From positions 26,383-90,382 of the forward strand of contig CALAGQ010000046.1 in the NCBI GenBank assembly GCA_937891765.1: a stretch of DNA of 64,000 nt, read 5' to 3'. The notes under the pieces were generated by a model. It was not told the DNA's origin and did not search any database. It was given only the letters and a program-made list of their open reading frames with translations. Source of the stretch: an uncultured Nitrospina sp. (GTDB taxonomy: Bacteria > Nitrospinota > Nitrospinia > Nitrospinales > VA-1). This document shows, piece after piece, positions 53,580 to 63,591 of this stretch. A program made the position numbers and the translations under genes. Within the stretch, counting starts at the first letter, position 1, and each line of letters opens with the position of its first letter.

Positions 53580-55829
53580 ATGAGCGAAAACGTACAAACC
53601 AAGAAGCCCGATCGGGAGCCTGCAAAACCCGGTCGGGCTTTTTTCGGTAAGAGCCTGATCCAGCGTCAGTTTGCCGATGCCATCGCCCGGGGTGTTGTTA
53701 CAACCGGAGGCTGGATCATTATCGTTTCCATCCTCGCCATTCTCTTTGTTATTGTCGCGGAAGTTTATCCGCTGTTTAAAACACCTTCCGTTTCCCTGAT
53801 TGCAGAATTTAAAACGCGAAGCGTTCCATTAGCCATTGGAATGGACCCTTACCACGATAAAGCCTATGCCGTGGAATCCGATGGCCTTCGTTTTTACTCC
53901 CTGCAAAAAAAAGCATTTGAGTCCAAACCCGACTTGCCCGACTGGCAGTCCGCCCGGGTCACGGGGGTTTCTCCTTCCACAAAGAACTTTCCTGTTCTCG
54001 GTCTTTCAGATGGCAGGGTCTACCCGGTCACTATTGAATTTCGTCCGATTTATAGCTCAGAAAGCAAACGAACCATTGAACCGCATGTAAAAACTGAATC
54101 GCCGGTTCAGGTTCGTGCCGATGGTTCTCCCGTTACGTTACTGACCCATATTAAAAATGAAAAAGGCTATCAGATCGCCGCCCAGTCCGGGCCCGGCAGG
54201 GTTTCTCTTATTCGTGTCCGTTTGCGCAAAACCATGATGGGAACGACCCGCAAAATCGTGTCGCAGGAAACTCTTTCTATTCCTGCCGAAGGCGAGATCA
54301 CAGCCATGGTATTCGATGAAGCCTATGAAAGCCTGCTCCTCGGAACTTCCTTCGGCCAGATATTTCGCGTTGATCTGGAAGACTCGCAAAGCCAATTAAT
54401 CGGCGCAACGAGCAAGCCGGGAATAGGCGTGTCGAATCTCAACTTTGTTCTTGGCGGATACACTCTGGTCGTGACGGATTCCGAAGGCAGTGTCAATTCC
54501 TTTCAATTACAGAAATCGCCGGAAGAAAAATTTACCCTGAATAAAATTTATGAATTTCTACCGCATAAAAACCCGCCACAACTTTTTAGTTACTCCCTGC
54601 GCAATAAAGGGTTCCTGACCGGGTCAAAAGAAATGATCCGGTTGCATTACGGAACCACCGGAGAAAGCCAACTTGAATTTCCCGCTCAAGGAAATGCAGA
54701 TTACACAGCGGTGACGTTGGCTCCAAAATTTGATGGCATCCTGGCCGCTGACAGTTCAGGAGTTCTGCACCAATGGGAAATGGACAATCCTTATCCACAA
54801 ATTACATTCGCCAGTTTGATGAACGAAATCTGGTATGAGGGTTACGCGGGCCCGGAATATGTCTGGCAATCCACAGGGGGAACCGATGAATTCGAATCCA
54901 AGTTCAGTCTCGTTCCGCTGATGTTCGGGACACTTAAGGGTACGGTGTATGCCATGTTTTTTGCGGTGCCGTTGGCCTTATTCGCCGCCTTTTATGTGTC
55001 GCAGTTCATGAAACCTGATTTGAAAAGAGTCACCAAGCCTGCCATCGAAATCATGGCAGCACTTCCAAGTGTGGTGCTTGGGTTTTTTGCCGCTCTGGTG
55101 ATTGCCCCCAAAGTAGAAACGTTTTTGCCGGGAATCGTGCTCATGCCATTTGTTGTTACGACCCTGATCGTCATCGCTCTTCTGGCTTATGAAACCTTTC
55201 CCCGATTGCAGTTTCTGGCAAAAGACGGTAGGGAAATTTATTTACTGGTCGGCATTACTTTTTTTGGCGGGGCCCTGTCTTTCTATGGAGGAACTTTGAT
55301 CGAGTCTTCGCTCTTGTTGGGCGATCATCGAGTATGGTTGAAACAGGTTCTGGATGTGACTTATGACCAGCGCAACGCTCTAGTGGTTGGGCTCGCGATG
55401 GGTTTTGCCGTCATCCCCATCATATTCACCATCGCAGAAGATTCTCTGTCCAATGTTCCCGATCATCTTAAAGCTTCTTCCCTGGCTTTGGGGGCCACCC
55501 CTTGGCAAACGGCTCTCAATGTGATTCTGCCGACCGCCAGCCCGGGAATTTTTTCGGCGATCATGATCGGGTTCGGCCGGGCTATCGGCGAAACCATGAT
55601 TGTGCTCATGGCCACGGGAAATACTCCGATCATGGAATGGAGCATGTTTAATGGTTTCCGCACCCTCTCTGCAAATATTGCCGTGGAGTTGCCGGAAGCC
55701 CCGGAAGGGGGAACGCTGTTCCGCATTCTTTTTTTGGCGGCGTTCCTGTTATTCAGCATGACGTTTGTTATTAACACTCTGGCAGAACTGGTGCGCTTGC
55801 GATTGCGCAAACGCTATCAAGGACTATGA
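53580..55829 (+). CDS. pstC: Phosphate ABC transporter permease PstC, long form
   Basis: 749 residues against ~320 in E. coli. One membrane helix (about 45-65) is followed by a ~370-residue soluble, beta-rich domain (about 70-440, strand/turn repeats resembling a propeller), then the MetI permease core with about six helices (445-745) and the ABC-contacting loop (SLALGATPWQTALNVILPTA). Long PstC proteins with such an insert are known in gammaproteobacteria and related groups; the insert lies in the periplasm. Starts 2 bases after the pstS stop. Confidence 0.93.
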   Translation: MSENVQTKKPDREPAKPGRAFFGKSLIQRQFADAIARGVVTTGGWIIIVSILAILFVIVAEVYPLFKTPSVSLIAEFKTRSVPLAIGMDPYHDKAYAVESDGLRFYSLQKKAFESKPDLPDWQSARVTGVSPSTKNFPVLGLSDGRVYPVTIEFRPIYSSESKRTIEPHVKTESPVQVRADGSPVTLLTHIKNEKGYQIAAQSGPGRVSLIRVRLRKTMMGTTRKIVSQETLSIPAEGEITAMVFDEAYESLLLGTSFGQIFRVDLEDSQSQLIGATSKPGIGVSNLNFVLGGYTLVVTDSEGSVNSFQLQKSPEEKFTLNKIYEFLPHKNPPQLFSYSLRNKGFLTGSKEMIRLHYGTTGESQLEFPAQGNADYTAVTLAPKFDGILAADSSGVLHQWEMDNPYPQITFASLMNEIWYEGYAGPEYVWQSTGGTDEFESKFSLVPLMFGTLKGTVYAMFFAVPLALFAAFYVSQFMKPDLKRVTKPAIEIMAALPSVVLGFFAALVIAPKVETFLPGIVLMPFVVTTLIVIALLAYETFPRLQFLAKDGREIYLLVGITFFGGALSFYGGTLIESSLLLGDHRVWLKQVLDVTYDQRNALVVGLAMGFAVIPIIFTIAEDSLSNVPDHLKASSLALGATPWQTALNVILPTASPGIFSAIMIGFGRAIGETMIVLMATGNTPIMEWSMFNGFRTLSANIAVELPEAPEGGTLFRILFLAAFLLFSMTFVINTLAELVRLRLRKRYQGL

Positions 55830-55835
55830 GGCACC

Positions 55836-57467
55836 ATGGTTAATGTAGGAAAAAAAATCTGGAAACGTGGAGACTTGTTCATCTGGCTGACCGGAGCCGG
55901 TCTGGCGTTTTCCCTTATCATAACTGTAGCGTTGGTTCTCGGAATTGTGGTGAACGCCATGGGTACTTTCTGGCCCGGAGAAATACGAATTCTGCATCTC
56001 AATGATGGATCACAGGTTTTGGGCACGCAAGTGGGCCGGGAAGTAATTCCTGACTTCAGCTCGGGTGCTAAAAGAGTAGATATACATCGTATTCAGATCA
56101 AGAAAGCCAACCGCGATATCTATACCTCCGACTTTATCTGGGTTGATGAATCTCAAATTAAAAGTATCGAAACCCCGGAAAATGTCGTGGCGGTGGAACG
56201 CAGGGAGTGGGGCTATTTTTTTGGCTTTATCAAAGAGATTGTTGATAAAGACAAAAGCCTTGCCCAGGGAACGGCAGAGGGATTAAAAACTGCGAAAAAT
56301 ATTTTGCCCCTTACGAGGGCCCTGAATAAAGAAATAGCAACAATTGCAAAAAAAGAAATAGGTGCTATCAACCACAAAATGGAGCGGGTTCGCCTGAAAT
56401 TGAAAAAGCTTACTCTTAAGGGATTGACCCAAGGGAAAGAAGTAGATGCCTTGAACCGGGAAGTCCCTGAACTGCAATCTCAATATAATGTGCTTGAGAA
56501 AAAACTGCATGAACTGCGCTCTTCACAGACCGGGAAAATAATTTTGCAAACCGTGGAGGGTCAGGAGAAATCCCTTCCGCTTTCACAAATGCTGGATATT
56601 TATAATCCCAACCAGTTTTCCCTACTGGACAAAGCTTTGTTTTTTCTCAAAGGAGTTCAAAAGTTTTTATGGGATGATCCGAGGGAGGCTAACACCGAGG
56701 GTGGTGTTTTCCCGGCTATCTTCGGCACTGTTTTGATGGTGCTGATGATGAGTGTGCTGGCAACTCCCTTAGGAGTTCTGGCCGCGTTTTATCTGCGCGA
56801 ATATGCCAGACAGGGAACCCTTGTCAGCATTGTGCGGATCGCGGTGAATAATCTGGCGGGAGTTCCTTCCATTGTATTTGGCGTATTCGGAGTCGGGTTT
56901 TTCATCTACATTATAGGCGGCTCCATCGACCAGTTATTTTTCCCGGAAGCACTACCCACCCCGACTTTTGGCACCGGGGGAATTTTATGGGCCTCGCTGA
57001 CCATGGCTTTGCTCACCGTGCCCGTGGTGATCGTTTCCACCGAAGAAGGTCTGGCGGCGGTGCCCAAAGGCACTCGCGAGGCCTCGCTCGCTTTAGGGGC
57101 AACCAAATTTGAAACCACTTGGCGCGTGGTATTGCCTGCAGTCATGCCTTCTATTTTAACCGGACTCATTCTCGCCATGGCCCGGGCCGCAGGAGAAGTC
57201 GCGCCCCTGATGATCACCGGGGTGGTTAAACTGGCCCCCTCTCTGCCTATTGATGGGTTGTGGCCTTTCGTTCATCTGGAACGCAAATTCATGCATTTGG
57301 GATTTCATATTTATGATGTCGGGTTCCAGTCGCCTAATGTAGATGCCGCCCGACCCATGGTCTTTGCCACAACGTTATTGCTGATCCTGATGGTTATTCT
57401 TTTAAACATGGCGGCAATATTTCTGAGGAACCGCCTAAGAAAACAACTCACTGCTTCTGCGGTTTAA
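55836..57467 (+). CDS. pstA: Phosphate ABC transporter permease PstA, long form
   Basis: 543 residues. Helix 1 (about 18-42), then a ~230-residue periplasmic insert (45-285, DUF3333-like) with a coiled coil ([20 protein letters not shown] ... [20 protein letters not shown]), then the MetI core (about 290-535) with the EAA-type loop [20 protein letters not shown]. It pairs with the long PstC; both carry extra periplasmic domains that may contact each other or PstS. Starts 6 bases after pstC. Confidence 0.93.
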   Translation: MVNVGKKIWKRGDLFIWLTGAGLAFSLIITVALVLGIVVNAMGTFWPGEIRILHLNDGSQVLGTQVGREVIPDFSSGAKRVDIHRIQIKKANRDIYTSDFIWVDESQIKSIETPENVVAVERREWGYFFGFIKEIVDKDKSLAQGTAEGLKTAKNILPLTRALNKEIATIAKKEIGAINHKMERVRLKLKKLTLKGLTQGKEVDALNREVPELQSQYNVLEKKLHELRSSQTGKIILQTVEGQEKSLPLSQMLDIYNPNQFSLLDKALFFLKGVQKFLWDDPREANTEGGVFPAIFGTVLMVLMMSVLATPLGVLAAFYLREYARQGTLVSIVRIAVNNLAGVPSIVFGVFGVGFFIYIIGGSIDQLFFPEALPTPTFGTGGILWASLTMALLTVPVVIVSTEEGLAAVPKGTREASLALGATKFETTWRVVLPAVMPSILTGLILAMARAAGEVAPLMITGVVKLAPSLPIDGLWPFVHLERKFMHLGFHIYDVGFQSPNVDAARPMVFATTLLLILMVILLNMAAIFLRNRLRKQLTASAV

Positions 57468-57483
57468 ATCAGGATATGAAAAA

Positions 57484-58344
57484 ATGCCCGGACTAATCAG
57501 AGAAAATAAAATGGACAAACTTAGACCTGTAATTACAAAGCGCCCCTCTAGCGAGAAGCATATGAAAAACCCGAAATCCCAAAGCGATCAAGAAATGATG
57601 ATCGAAATTAAAAATATCGATTTCTTCTACGGTGAAAGTCAGGCGCTTAAAAATATCAGCATGCGTCTCCCTGAGAAAAAAATCACCTCCTTCATTGGTC
57701 CGTCAGGATGCGGCAAGTCCACCCTGCTCCGCTGCCTCAACCGCATGAATGATCTCGTAGAAGACACACGCATGCAAGGGAAAATACTGATCGGCGGAAG
57801 GGACACCACCGACCCCGCTTTGGATGTCAGCGAACTGAGAAAAAATGTTGGCATGGTCTTTCAGAAGTTCAACCCGTTTCCCAAAACGATTTTCGAGAAT
57901 GTCGCCTACGGGCCACGCATCCACGGGATGAAAGACAAAAAGAAACTGGGCGAAATTGTAGAAAAAAGTTTGAAGTCGGTCGCTCTCTGGGAGGAGGTCA
58001 AAGACCGGCTCAACTCCACCGCACTGGCCCTTTCTGGCGGCCAGCAGCAAAGGCTTTGCATCGCCCGCGCTATCGCGGTCGAACCGGAAGTGCTACTTAT
58101 GGACGAGCCCTGCTCGGCTCTCGACCCCATCGCCACTGCACGAATCGAAGAACTGATGGTAGAATTAAAAGAGCAATACACCATTGTCATTGTGACTCAC
58201 AATATGCAGCAAGCCGCCCGGGTAGCAGATTTCACGGGATTCCTCCTGCTCGGCGAGTTGATAGAATTTGGTCCAACAGAAAAATTATTCACCAATCCTT
58301 CCGTTCCAAAAACGGAAGACTATATAACTGGCCGATTCGGTTAA
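57484..58344 (+). CDS. pstB: Phosphate ABC transporter ATPase PstB
   Basis: 286 residues. Walker [11 protein letters not shown]-loop [11 protein letters not shown], signature [14 protein letters not shown], Walker [14 protein letters not shown] and the H-loop His in [12 protein letters not shown]. It energises phosphate uptake. The N-terminal extension (about 35 residues before the ABC domain) is longer than usual; in-frame ATGs at 57511 and 57562 are possible true starts. Directly follows pstA. Confidence 0.95.
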   Translation: MPGLIRENKMDKLRPVITKRPSSEKHMKNPKSQSDQEMMIEIKNIDFFYGESQALKNISMRLPEKKITSFIGPSGCGKSTLLRCLNRMNDLVEDTRMQGKILIGGRDTTDPALDVSELRKNVGMVFQKFNPFPKTIFENVAYGPRIHGMKDKKKLGEIVEKSLKSVALWEEVKDRLNSTALALSGGQQQRLCIARAIAVEPEVLLMDEPCSALDPIATARIEELMVELKEQYTIVIVTHNMQQAARVADFTGFLLLGELIEFGPTEKLFTNPSVPKTEDYITGRFG

Positions 58345-58356
58345 GAGGTTAAAAAG

Positions 58357-59046
58357 ATGTCTCGACATGCCATTCACCTTGAAAAAGCTATTGATGAACT
58401 CAAGCGTTTAATACTTGCGCTGGGCGCAGATGTGGAAGAGAGCGTCCGGCTCTCGGTTCAGTCACTGACTCAGAGAAAATCTGACCAGGCAAAAAAAGTC
58501 ATTGAAGCGGATTACGAAATTGATCAGCGGGAAGTGTTTGTGGAAGAGGAATGTCTCAAAATTCTGGCCCTGCATCAGCCCGTGGCCAACGACCTGCGCT
58601 TGATCATCGCCATTTTAAAAATCAATAACGATCTCGAACGCATTGGCGACTTGTCTGTCAACATTGCAGAGCGGGCAGTTTATCTTTCCGCCGAGGCAAA
58701 GGTTGAACTGCCTTTTGACATGCAGAACATGGCCGTGAAAGTTCGGTCGATGTTAAAGCGGTCGCTGGACGCACTGGTGAACCGGGATGATAAACTGGCA
58801 CGGAAGGTTTGTGAAGATGATGACGCAGTGGACGACCTGAACCGGGAAATGTATGGCTGCGTCGAACAAGCTATAAAAAAAGACCCCGATAATTTAAACA
58901 GCTATATCCAACTGCTTTCCGCTTCCCGCTATCTGGAACGAATGGCCGACCATGCCACCAATATCGCCGAGGATGTGATCTATCTGGTCACCGGAGAAAT
59001 CATCCGCCACAATGGCGACGCTTCTAAAGAAGAAGCGGGATTCTAA
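58357..59046 (+). CDS. phoU: Phosphate signalling protein PhoU
   Basis: 229 residues, two three-helix PhoU repeats with the metal-binding E/DxxxD motifs (VIEADYEIDQREVFVEEECL, NNDLERIGDLSVNIAE, SRYLERMADHATNIAEDVIY). It links PstSCAB transport status to PhoR and represses the regulon when phosphate is ample. Begins 12 bases after pstB. Ends the operon; no clear terminator follows. Confidence 0.95.
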   Translation: MSRHAIHLEKAIDELKRLILALGADVEESVRLSVQSLTQRKSDQAKKVIEADYEIDQREVFVEEECLKILALHQPVANDLRLIIAILKINNDLERIGDLSVNIAERAVYLSAEAKVELPFDMQNMAVKVRSMLKRSLDALVNRDDKLARKVCEDDDAVDDLNREMYGCVEQAIKKDPDNLNSYIQLLSASRYLERMADHATNIAEDVIYLVTGEIIRHNGDASKEEAGF

Positions 59047-59176
59047 AAATAGCGAACATTCTAAGTGGGAATGATTGCTCCACTACCCCCTGCAAGTAAG
59101 CAGCCGACCCCACCACAAATATTCAGTAAGACCTTGCATTTATTGTTAATAGCGAATTGGACTGGAGGGGCAGCAA

Positions 59177-59254
59177 TTGTCTGAAAAAAATTTCTGCTTT
59201 ACTTGTAGCAATAAACTCAATTGTGCCCTACCATTGAATTATAAACCTTTGTAA
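59177..59254 (+). CDS. Possible 25-residue Cys microprotein
   Basis: TTG 59177 has a strong GGAGGGG eight bases upstream. The frame encodes MSEKNFCFTCSNKLNCALPL plus NYKPL and stops at TAA 59252-59254. A CxxC followed by a third Cys six residues later suggests a metal or redox site. Unknown; the region 59047-59176 otherwise holds nothing recognisable. Confidence 0.35.
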   Translation: MSEKNFCFTCSNKLNCALPLNYKPL

Positions 59255-59282
59255 ATACATCTCTTCTGAGGGACAATAGTTC

Positions 59283-59423
59283 ATGGCCAAAGCCAAGATC
59301 AAATCAAAGAAGGCCGCACCCAAGACCAAGAAAACCAAAAAGAAAACTACAGCCAAAACATCCCGCAAGAAAACAACTATAAAGAAAAGCACCTCCCCAA
59401 AAAAAGCAGAGGGTTCCGTTTAG
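59283..59423 (+). CDS. Histone H1-like lysine-rich 46-residue protein
   Basis: MAKAKIKSKKAAPKTKKTKK followed by KTTAKTSRKK and KSTSPKKAEGSV. Nearly half the residues are Lys and the rest are Ala, Thr, Ser and Pro, as in histone H1-like bacterial tails (AlgP/Hc1 type). It would bind DNA or polyphosphate non-specifically. A GAGGGA ribosome site precedes the ATG. Its location just after phoU invites a link to polyphosphate, but that is speculation. Confidence 0.65.
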   Translation: MAKAKIKSKKAAPKTKKTKKKTTAKTSRKKTTIKKSTSPKKAEGSV

Positions 59424-59435
59424 GCGAATAGCAGA

Positions 59436-60020
59436 TCAATCCGGTTGAGCGATTTTAATATTTGGCGACTTCAAGCCAAAAAATGGAACCAGATCATTGG
59501 GTACTGACAATTTCCGATACAGGATGTGAAATTCCTCGTCAGAAATATCCTGCTTTAACAATTGCTGGACCTGTTTTGCAGAAACGAACTGTTGTGAGGG
59601 TTCATCAAACATGGTGACGCCGACACCCACCCAATGGGTATGTAAGAACTGCTGTTGCACCAAGCTCTCCACACCGGTGCTGTATTCCATCGATTTTCTG
59701 ATGATGTGCTGGGCGATATAGGCGGGAACACATCGCCCCACCGCGATCACTTTTGAGGTTTCGCCCATGGGGTACACCCTCAAAGCCACACGTGTGGAAC
59801 CGAGCTCGCCAAATTCCTTGAAGATCTGCTTTCTTTGTTTGCGAAAAGATTTGGAAATATAACCCTCAATTTTGATCTTTTTTTTATCCACCGGCTCGCA
59901 TTTTTCTTCGGCAAATACGGGGGAAACGCCCACTACCGCCAAAACCAACAAAACAGGTAAACCCTGCATTCGAAATCGCCGCCATAACTCACTGAACTGC
60001 TGTTTTTTAAATTGCATCAT
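59436..60020 (-). CDS. Secreted protein of unknown function
   Basis: 194 residues: signal peptide (about 17-37, ending VFA-E), then a mature domain with two Cys (KCEPVDKK and GRCVPAYIAQH) that may form a disulfide. Basic central helices (ISKSFRKQRKQIFKEFGE) and TRVALRVYPMGETSKVIAVG follow. I recognise no domain. Start ATG 60020 follows AGGAAAATTC; the frame is open to 60050. Confidence 0.7.
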   Translation of the reverse strand: MMQFKKQQFSELWRRFRMQGLPVLLVLAVVGVSPVFAEEKCEPVDKKKIKIEGYISKSFRKQRKQIFKEFGELGSTRVALRVYPMGETSKVIAVGRCVPAYIAQHIIRKSMEYSTGVESLVQQQFLHTHWVGVGVTMFDEPSQQFVSAKQVQQLLKQDISDEEFHILYRKLSVPNDLVPFFGLKSPNIKIAQPD

Positions 60021-60094
60021 GAATTTTCCTGTTTCTCCGGTTTGAGACAAATCCTCTGTTATAATAGTTCGACCCCGGTTGCCTGTTGCTCTAC

Positions 60095-60325
60095 CTAGGG
60101 GGTCTTGTTTATGAAATCTTCAGCGCTTTGTTCGCTTGAAAAATAATATTCCTTGCCGTTGACGGTTTTTTTGATAGCCTCAGATTTCGGGATATACACC
60201 CCATTATTAGGGTCCATGACCATTTCTGTAGGCTCCTCATTCGATGAGCTTTTTGAGGGAAAAATTGCGCGCGCAATAAGAATCAGCAGGACGACAAAAA
60301 TTCCAAATAGTGCTAAACGGGCCAT
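60095..60325 (-). CDS. Membrane-anchored YHS-like protein lacking its cysteines
   Basis: 76 residues: N-terminal membrane helix (about 4-22), Ser/Glu linker, then a YHS/PP0621-like domain: MDPNNGVYIPKSEAIKKTVN, GKEYYFSSEQSAEDF. The normal metal-binding YHS pattern is DPVCG ... YYFCSxxC; here each Cys position is Asn or Ser, so it cannot hold metal in the usual way. The start context is weak. It lies between the unknown secreted protein and the sigma factor gene, divergent from the latter. Confidence 0.7.
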   Translation of the reverse strand: MARLALFGIFVVLLILIARAIFPSKSSSNEEPTEMVMDPNNGVYIPKSEAIKKTVNGKEYYFSSEQSAEDFINKTP

Positions 60326-60396
60326 AGATACATTCTAAAGATTTGCCGTGCAAAATACAACCCGGCAGAAATCAGGCATTACTATTGAAATCTACT

Positions 60397-61323
60397 ATGA
60401 ACGACGAAACAACCTCAGACGAGCCAGATCACGAGGAGTCCCGGTTACCGGCGGTTCGGTCCAAAGGTTCACTGCTCCCTCTCGACCCTTTTTCGGCTTA
60501 CCTTCAGGAAGTTCGCAAATATCCGCTCCTGACGGAAGACGAGGAGAAGGAGTTGGCCATCCGTTATAAGGAAACCGGCGATCTCGATGCCGCCTATAAA
60601 CTGACCACTGCCAACCTCATGCTAGTGATTAAAATCGCCATGAATTTCAAGCGCGAATGGCAGAACCTGATGGACCTGGTTCAGGAAGGTAATATTGGCC
60701 TGATGAAAGCGGTTAAAAATTTCGACCCTTTTCGCGGGGTGCCTCTTTCGGCCTATGCCACTTGGTGGATCAAGTCGTATATCCTGAAACATATTCTCGA
60801 CAACTGGCGGCTAGTGCGGGTGGGCACCACCAACGCCCGGCGCAAACTCTTGTTCAACCTGAAAAGGGAAAAGGAAAAACTCGAACTAGAGGGATTTGAC
60901 CCGACCACCAAATTGTTGGCCGAACGCTTTGGGGTTGATGAGGGAGAGATCATTGACGTCTCTGCCAGCATCGGCGCGATGGATGTTTCCATCGACACCC
61001 CTGCCCACCCCGGTAGCAGCCTGACCCCGGCGCACACCCTTGCACACGGGCAGTCATCCGTTGAAGATAATGCGGAGCTTAACCAGTTTAAAGAAATTCT
61101 CAATAAAAATATTGAAAGCTTTAAAACCGATTTGAATGCCAACGAAATAGAAATTCTCGACCAGCGCGTTCTTTCCGAAGAGCCTTTATCGCTACAGGAA
61201 ATCGGCGACCGGAGAAGGGTCACGCGAGAAGCTGTGCGCCAGGCCGAACAAAGATTATTGAAAAAATTTAAAATTTTTATCGAAGAAAATATGCCGGAAG
61301 CGGCGGACTATTTCAAAAACTGA
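60397..61323 (+). CDS. rpoH: RpoH-like alternative sigma factor (sigma-32 family)
   Basis: 308 residues. An acidic N-terminal tail (residues 1-30), region 1.2 ([20 protein letters not shown]), region 2 ([37 protein letters not shown]), an RpoH-box-like [15 protein letters not shown], and region 4 with HTH ([20 protein letters not shown]). Region 3.0/3.1 is short with a Pro/His-rich loop ([18 protein letters not shown]). This matches RpoH and its deltaproteobacterial paralogues that drive stress or development genes. Start ATG 60397. fumC follows 11 bases later. Confidence 0.87.
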   Translation: MNDETTSDEPDHEESRLPAVRSKGSLLPLDPFSAYLQEVRKYPLLTEDEEKELAIRYKETGDLDAAYKLTTANLMLVIKIAMNFKREWQNLMDLVQEGNIGLMKAVKNFDPFRGVPLSAYATWWIKSYILKHILDNWRLVRVGTTNARRKLLFNLKREKEKLELEGFDPTTKLLAERFGVDEGEIIDVSASIGAMDVSIDTPAHPGSSLTPAHTLAHGQSSVEDNAELNQFKEILNKNIESFKTDLNANEIEILDQRVLSEEPLSLQEIGDRRRVTREAVRQAEQRLLKKFKIFIEENMPEAADYFKN

Positions 61324-61334
61324 GGAGGAGTATT

Positions 61335-62726
61335 ATGAGTACCCGGATCGAAACCGACAGCATGGGAGAGATCAGTGTCCCGGCCAGCAGTTATTATGGA
61401 GCCCAAACCGCGCGATCATTGATCCACTTTGATATTGGCACTGAAACCATGCCACGCGAAATCATCCGGGGAATGGGCATCCTGAAAAAGGCTTCGGCTA
61501 TGGTCAATGCAGAGTTAGGGCTCATGCCTGAAAATGTCAAAGACCTGGTCTGTCAGGCCGCCGATGAAGTGATCGCCGGGACATTGGACGAGCATTTCCC
61601 TTTAAGGGTTTGGCAAACGGGAAGTGGAACACAGTCCAACATGAACACCAACGAAGTCATCGCCAACCGGGCTATTGAAATAGCAGGCGGGACCATCGGC
61701 TCCAAGGACCCTGTGCATCCTAATGATCATGTCAATATGGGGCAGTCTTCCAACGACACGTTTCCCACCGCCATGCATATTGCGGCGGTGGAGCGCATTC
61801 GTGAAGCACTCATCCCTTCCATAACAACTCTGGCCGGATCGTTCCGCAAAAAAACCAACGAGTTTAAGGACATCATAAAAATCGGCCGCACTCATCTGAT
61901 GGACGCCACTCCGCTCACTCTGGGCCAGGAATTCAGCGGATACACCACGCAGTTGGAGTACGCGCTCGATCGCATTAATAATTGCATGCCAAGAATGTAT
62001 CAAATTGCGCTTGGTGGAACTGCAGTGGGAACCGGCCTCAACTCGCACAAGGATTTCGCCGTTAAAGTCGCCAAACAAATTGCCGACCTCACTGACTGCC
62101 CGTTTGTCACCGCGCCTAATAAATTTGAATCTCTCGCGGCGCACGATGCAATTGTCGAGACCAGCGGCGCTTTAAAAACCATCGCCTGTTCACTTATGAA
62201 AATCGCCAACGATATTCGCTGGCTCGGGTCGGGTCCGCGATGCGGAATCGGCGAAATTGTTTTACCGGCCAATGAACCGGGAAGCTCGATCATGCCGGGC
62301 AAAGTCAACCCTACCCAATCGGAAGCCATGACCATGGTTGCGGCACAGGTGATCGGCAATGACACCACCATCAATGTTGGGGGGTCTTCCGGGAACTTCG
62401 AACTCAATGTTTTTAAGCCGGTGATGATTTATAATCTTCTACAATCTATTCGCCTGCTGGCCGATTCCTGCCGGTCTTTCAACGACCATTGCGTGATCGG
62501 TATTGAACCTAATAAAGTACAGATCGAAAAACATCTTAATGGCTCGCTCATGCTGGTCACGGCTCTCAATCCACATATCGGCTACGACAACGCGGCGAAA
62601 GTGGCCAAGAAAGCCTATCAGGATAACAGCACTTTGAAAGAAGCGGCGGCGGCTTTGAACCTGCTCACGCCGGAGGAGTTTGACGAAAAAGTACGACCTG
62701 AAAAAATGACTGGCCCGAAGGAATGA
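61335..62726 (+). CDS. fumC: Fumarate hydratase class II
   Basis: 463 residues, normal length. [60 protein letters not shown] and the signature [15 protein letters not shown] are all intact. It interconverts fumarate and malate without an iron-sulfur cluster, complementing mdh and icd in this window. GAGGAGTATT precedes ATG. Likely cotranscribed with the sigma factor gene. Confidence 0.97.
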   Translation: MSTRIETDSMGEISVPASSYYGAQTARSLIHFDIGTETMPREIIRGMGILKKASAMVNAELGLMPENVKDLVCQAADEVIAGTLDEHFPLRVWQTGSGTQSNMNTNEVIANRAIEIAGGTIGSKDPVHPNDHVNMGQSSNDTFPTAMHIAAVERIREALIPSITTLAGSFRKKTNEFKDIIKIGRTHLMDATPLTLGQEFSGYTTQLEYALDRINNCMPRMYQIALGGTAVGTGLNSHKDFAVKVAKQIADLTDCPFVTAPNKFESLAAHDAIVETSGALKTIACSLMKIANDIRWLGSGPRCGIGEIVLPANEPGSSIMPGKVNPTQSEAMTMVAAQVIGNDTTINVGGSSGNFELNVFKPVMIYNLLQSIRLLADSCRSFNDHCVIGIEPNKVQIEKHLNGSLMLVTALNPHIGYDNAAKVAKKAYQDNSTLKEAAAALNLLTPEEFDEKVRPEKMTGPKE

Positions 62727-62727
62727 T

Positions 62728-62796
62728 ATGTTTCAAAACTGGAAAATTTTTATAGGCATTGTAGTCGTGCTGACTGCTCCCCGCAGGGGCAAATAG
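62728..62796 (+). pseudogene. Small membrane ORF cut by an intergenic repeat
   Basis: ATG one base after the fumC stop encodes MFQNWKIFIGIVVVLTAPRR and GK, then TAG. The last codons come from the repeat at 62776-62871, so an original downstream sequence seems to have been interrupted. Too short to classify. Confidence 0.35.
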
Positions 62797-62871
62797 CAAG
62801 GGCGTTTTTAGCCGAAATGAATTTTGCTAGCGGTAAAAATCCATTGCCCGACAGGTCCAGCGTCACGCTGG
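62776..62871 (+). repeat. Modular intergenic repeat, copy 13
   Basis: GCTCCCCGCAGGGGC palindrome, AAATAGCAAGGGCG, TTTTTAGCCGAAATGAA, TTTTGCTAGC, ATCCATTGC, and the right end CCAGCGTCACGCTGG (62857-62871). A well-preserved copy with the CCAGCG end. Confidence 0.85.
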
Positions 62872-62929
62872 CCGGCTTCCCATCCTGCTGAAGAAAATGT
62901 ATTAAAAGGGATTCTCACAGAGAAGAAGA

Positions 62930-63284
62930 TTAGCTGTTTAAGTTGCCAAGAGAAGCGACTCCGAGAAGCACCCCGTTCTGGTTGGTCACTGCAATAAATT
63001 CCACACCATGTTCCGACATGATTTCCGCCGCTCTGGCCCGCAGTTCATTTGCCTTAATCGTCAGAAGAGGCTCCATATAATCCCGGACTTGAAGAGCCAG
63101 GCATATCCTGCGACTTGTGATTTTCCAGTAATTGACTCGCCGAGATAATGCCAGCCATTTCACCTTCATGCTGGACAAAGGCATGCTCGCAATCGTTGAT
63201 GATCAGATATTCGATCGCATCAAAAATGGAGGTTGTAGAATCCAGGGTCGGTGTCGGCGTTACAACCTTTTCTATTGAAGGCAT
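62930..63284 (-). pseudogene. Two-CBS-domain protein, frameshifted
   Basis: ATG 63284 encodes CBS1 (VVTPTPTLDSTTSIFDAIEY ... EGEMAGIISASQLLENH). The frame then goes astray after QDM. A second frame carries LALQVRDYMEPLLTIKANEL and CBS2 (AAEIMSEHGVEFIAVTNQNG-VLLGVASLGNL) to TAA at 62930-62932. Removing one base at the GG of 63100-63101 joins them (QDMLALQVRDYMEP). CBS pairs bind adenosyl ligands. Either decay or a one-base error. Confidence 0.78.
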
Positions 63285-63591
63285 GGCAAGGGTCTCAAAA
63301 ACCAGGGTGACTCTTAAAAACCTTTCCGTTTGCAGAATTTTTCCCGCTTACAACTAGAATATATAGACATAGGTTGTTTTCCACAATCCCACGAATGGGG
63401 TAGGAAAAAACGGCTCAAACACACTGAAAAACCGGTATATCCATACAGTATCAAGTGGATATCAGCTTTCCTCTTCTGTTACGACTCGGTTACAAAATCA
63501 AATAAGGCCTTTTTCTTCTTGCATTTAAGGGATAGAGGGAGAAAAATAGAATTACATTGAACCATCTACTATCTGCCCACGTGTTAATACC
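63285..63591. other. Intergenic region (307 bases)
   Basis: AT-rich divergent region between the CBS and cNMP genes. A 76-codon frame (63330-63560) has no ribosome site or recognisable domain and is not called. I see no clear promoter or repeat. Confidence 0.5.

Noticed and set aside
63330..63560. 76-codon ORF between the CBS and cNMP genes
   Set aside because: TTG start without ribosome site, no recognisable composition or domain; treated as intergenic.
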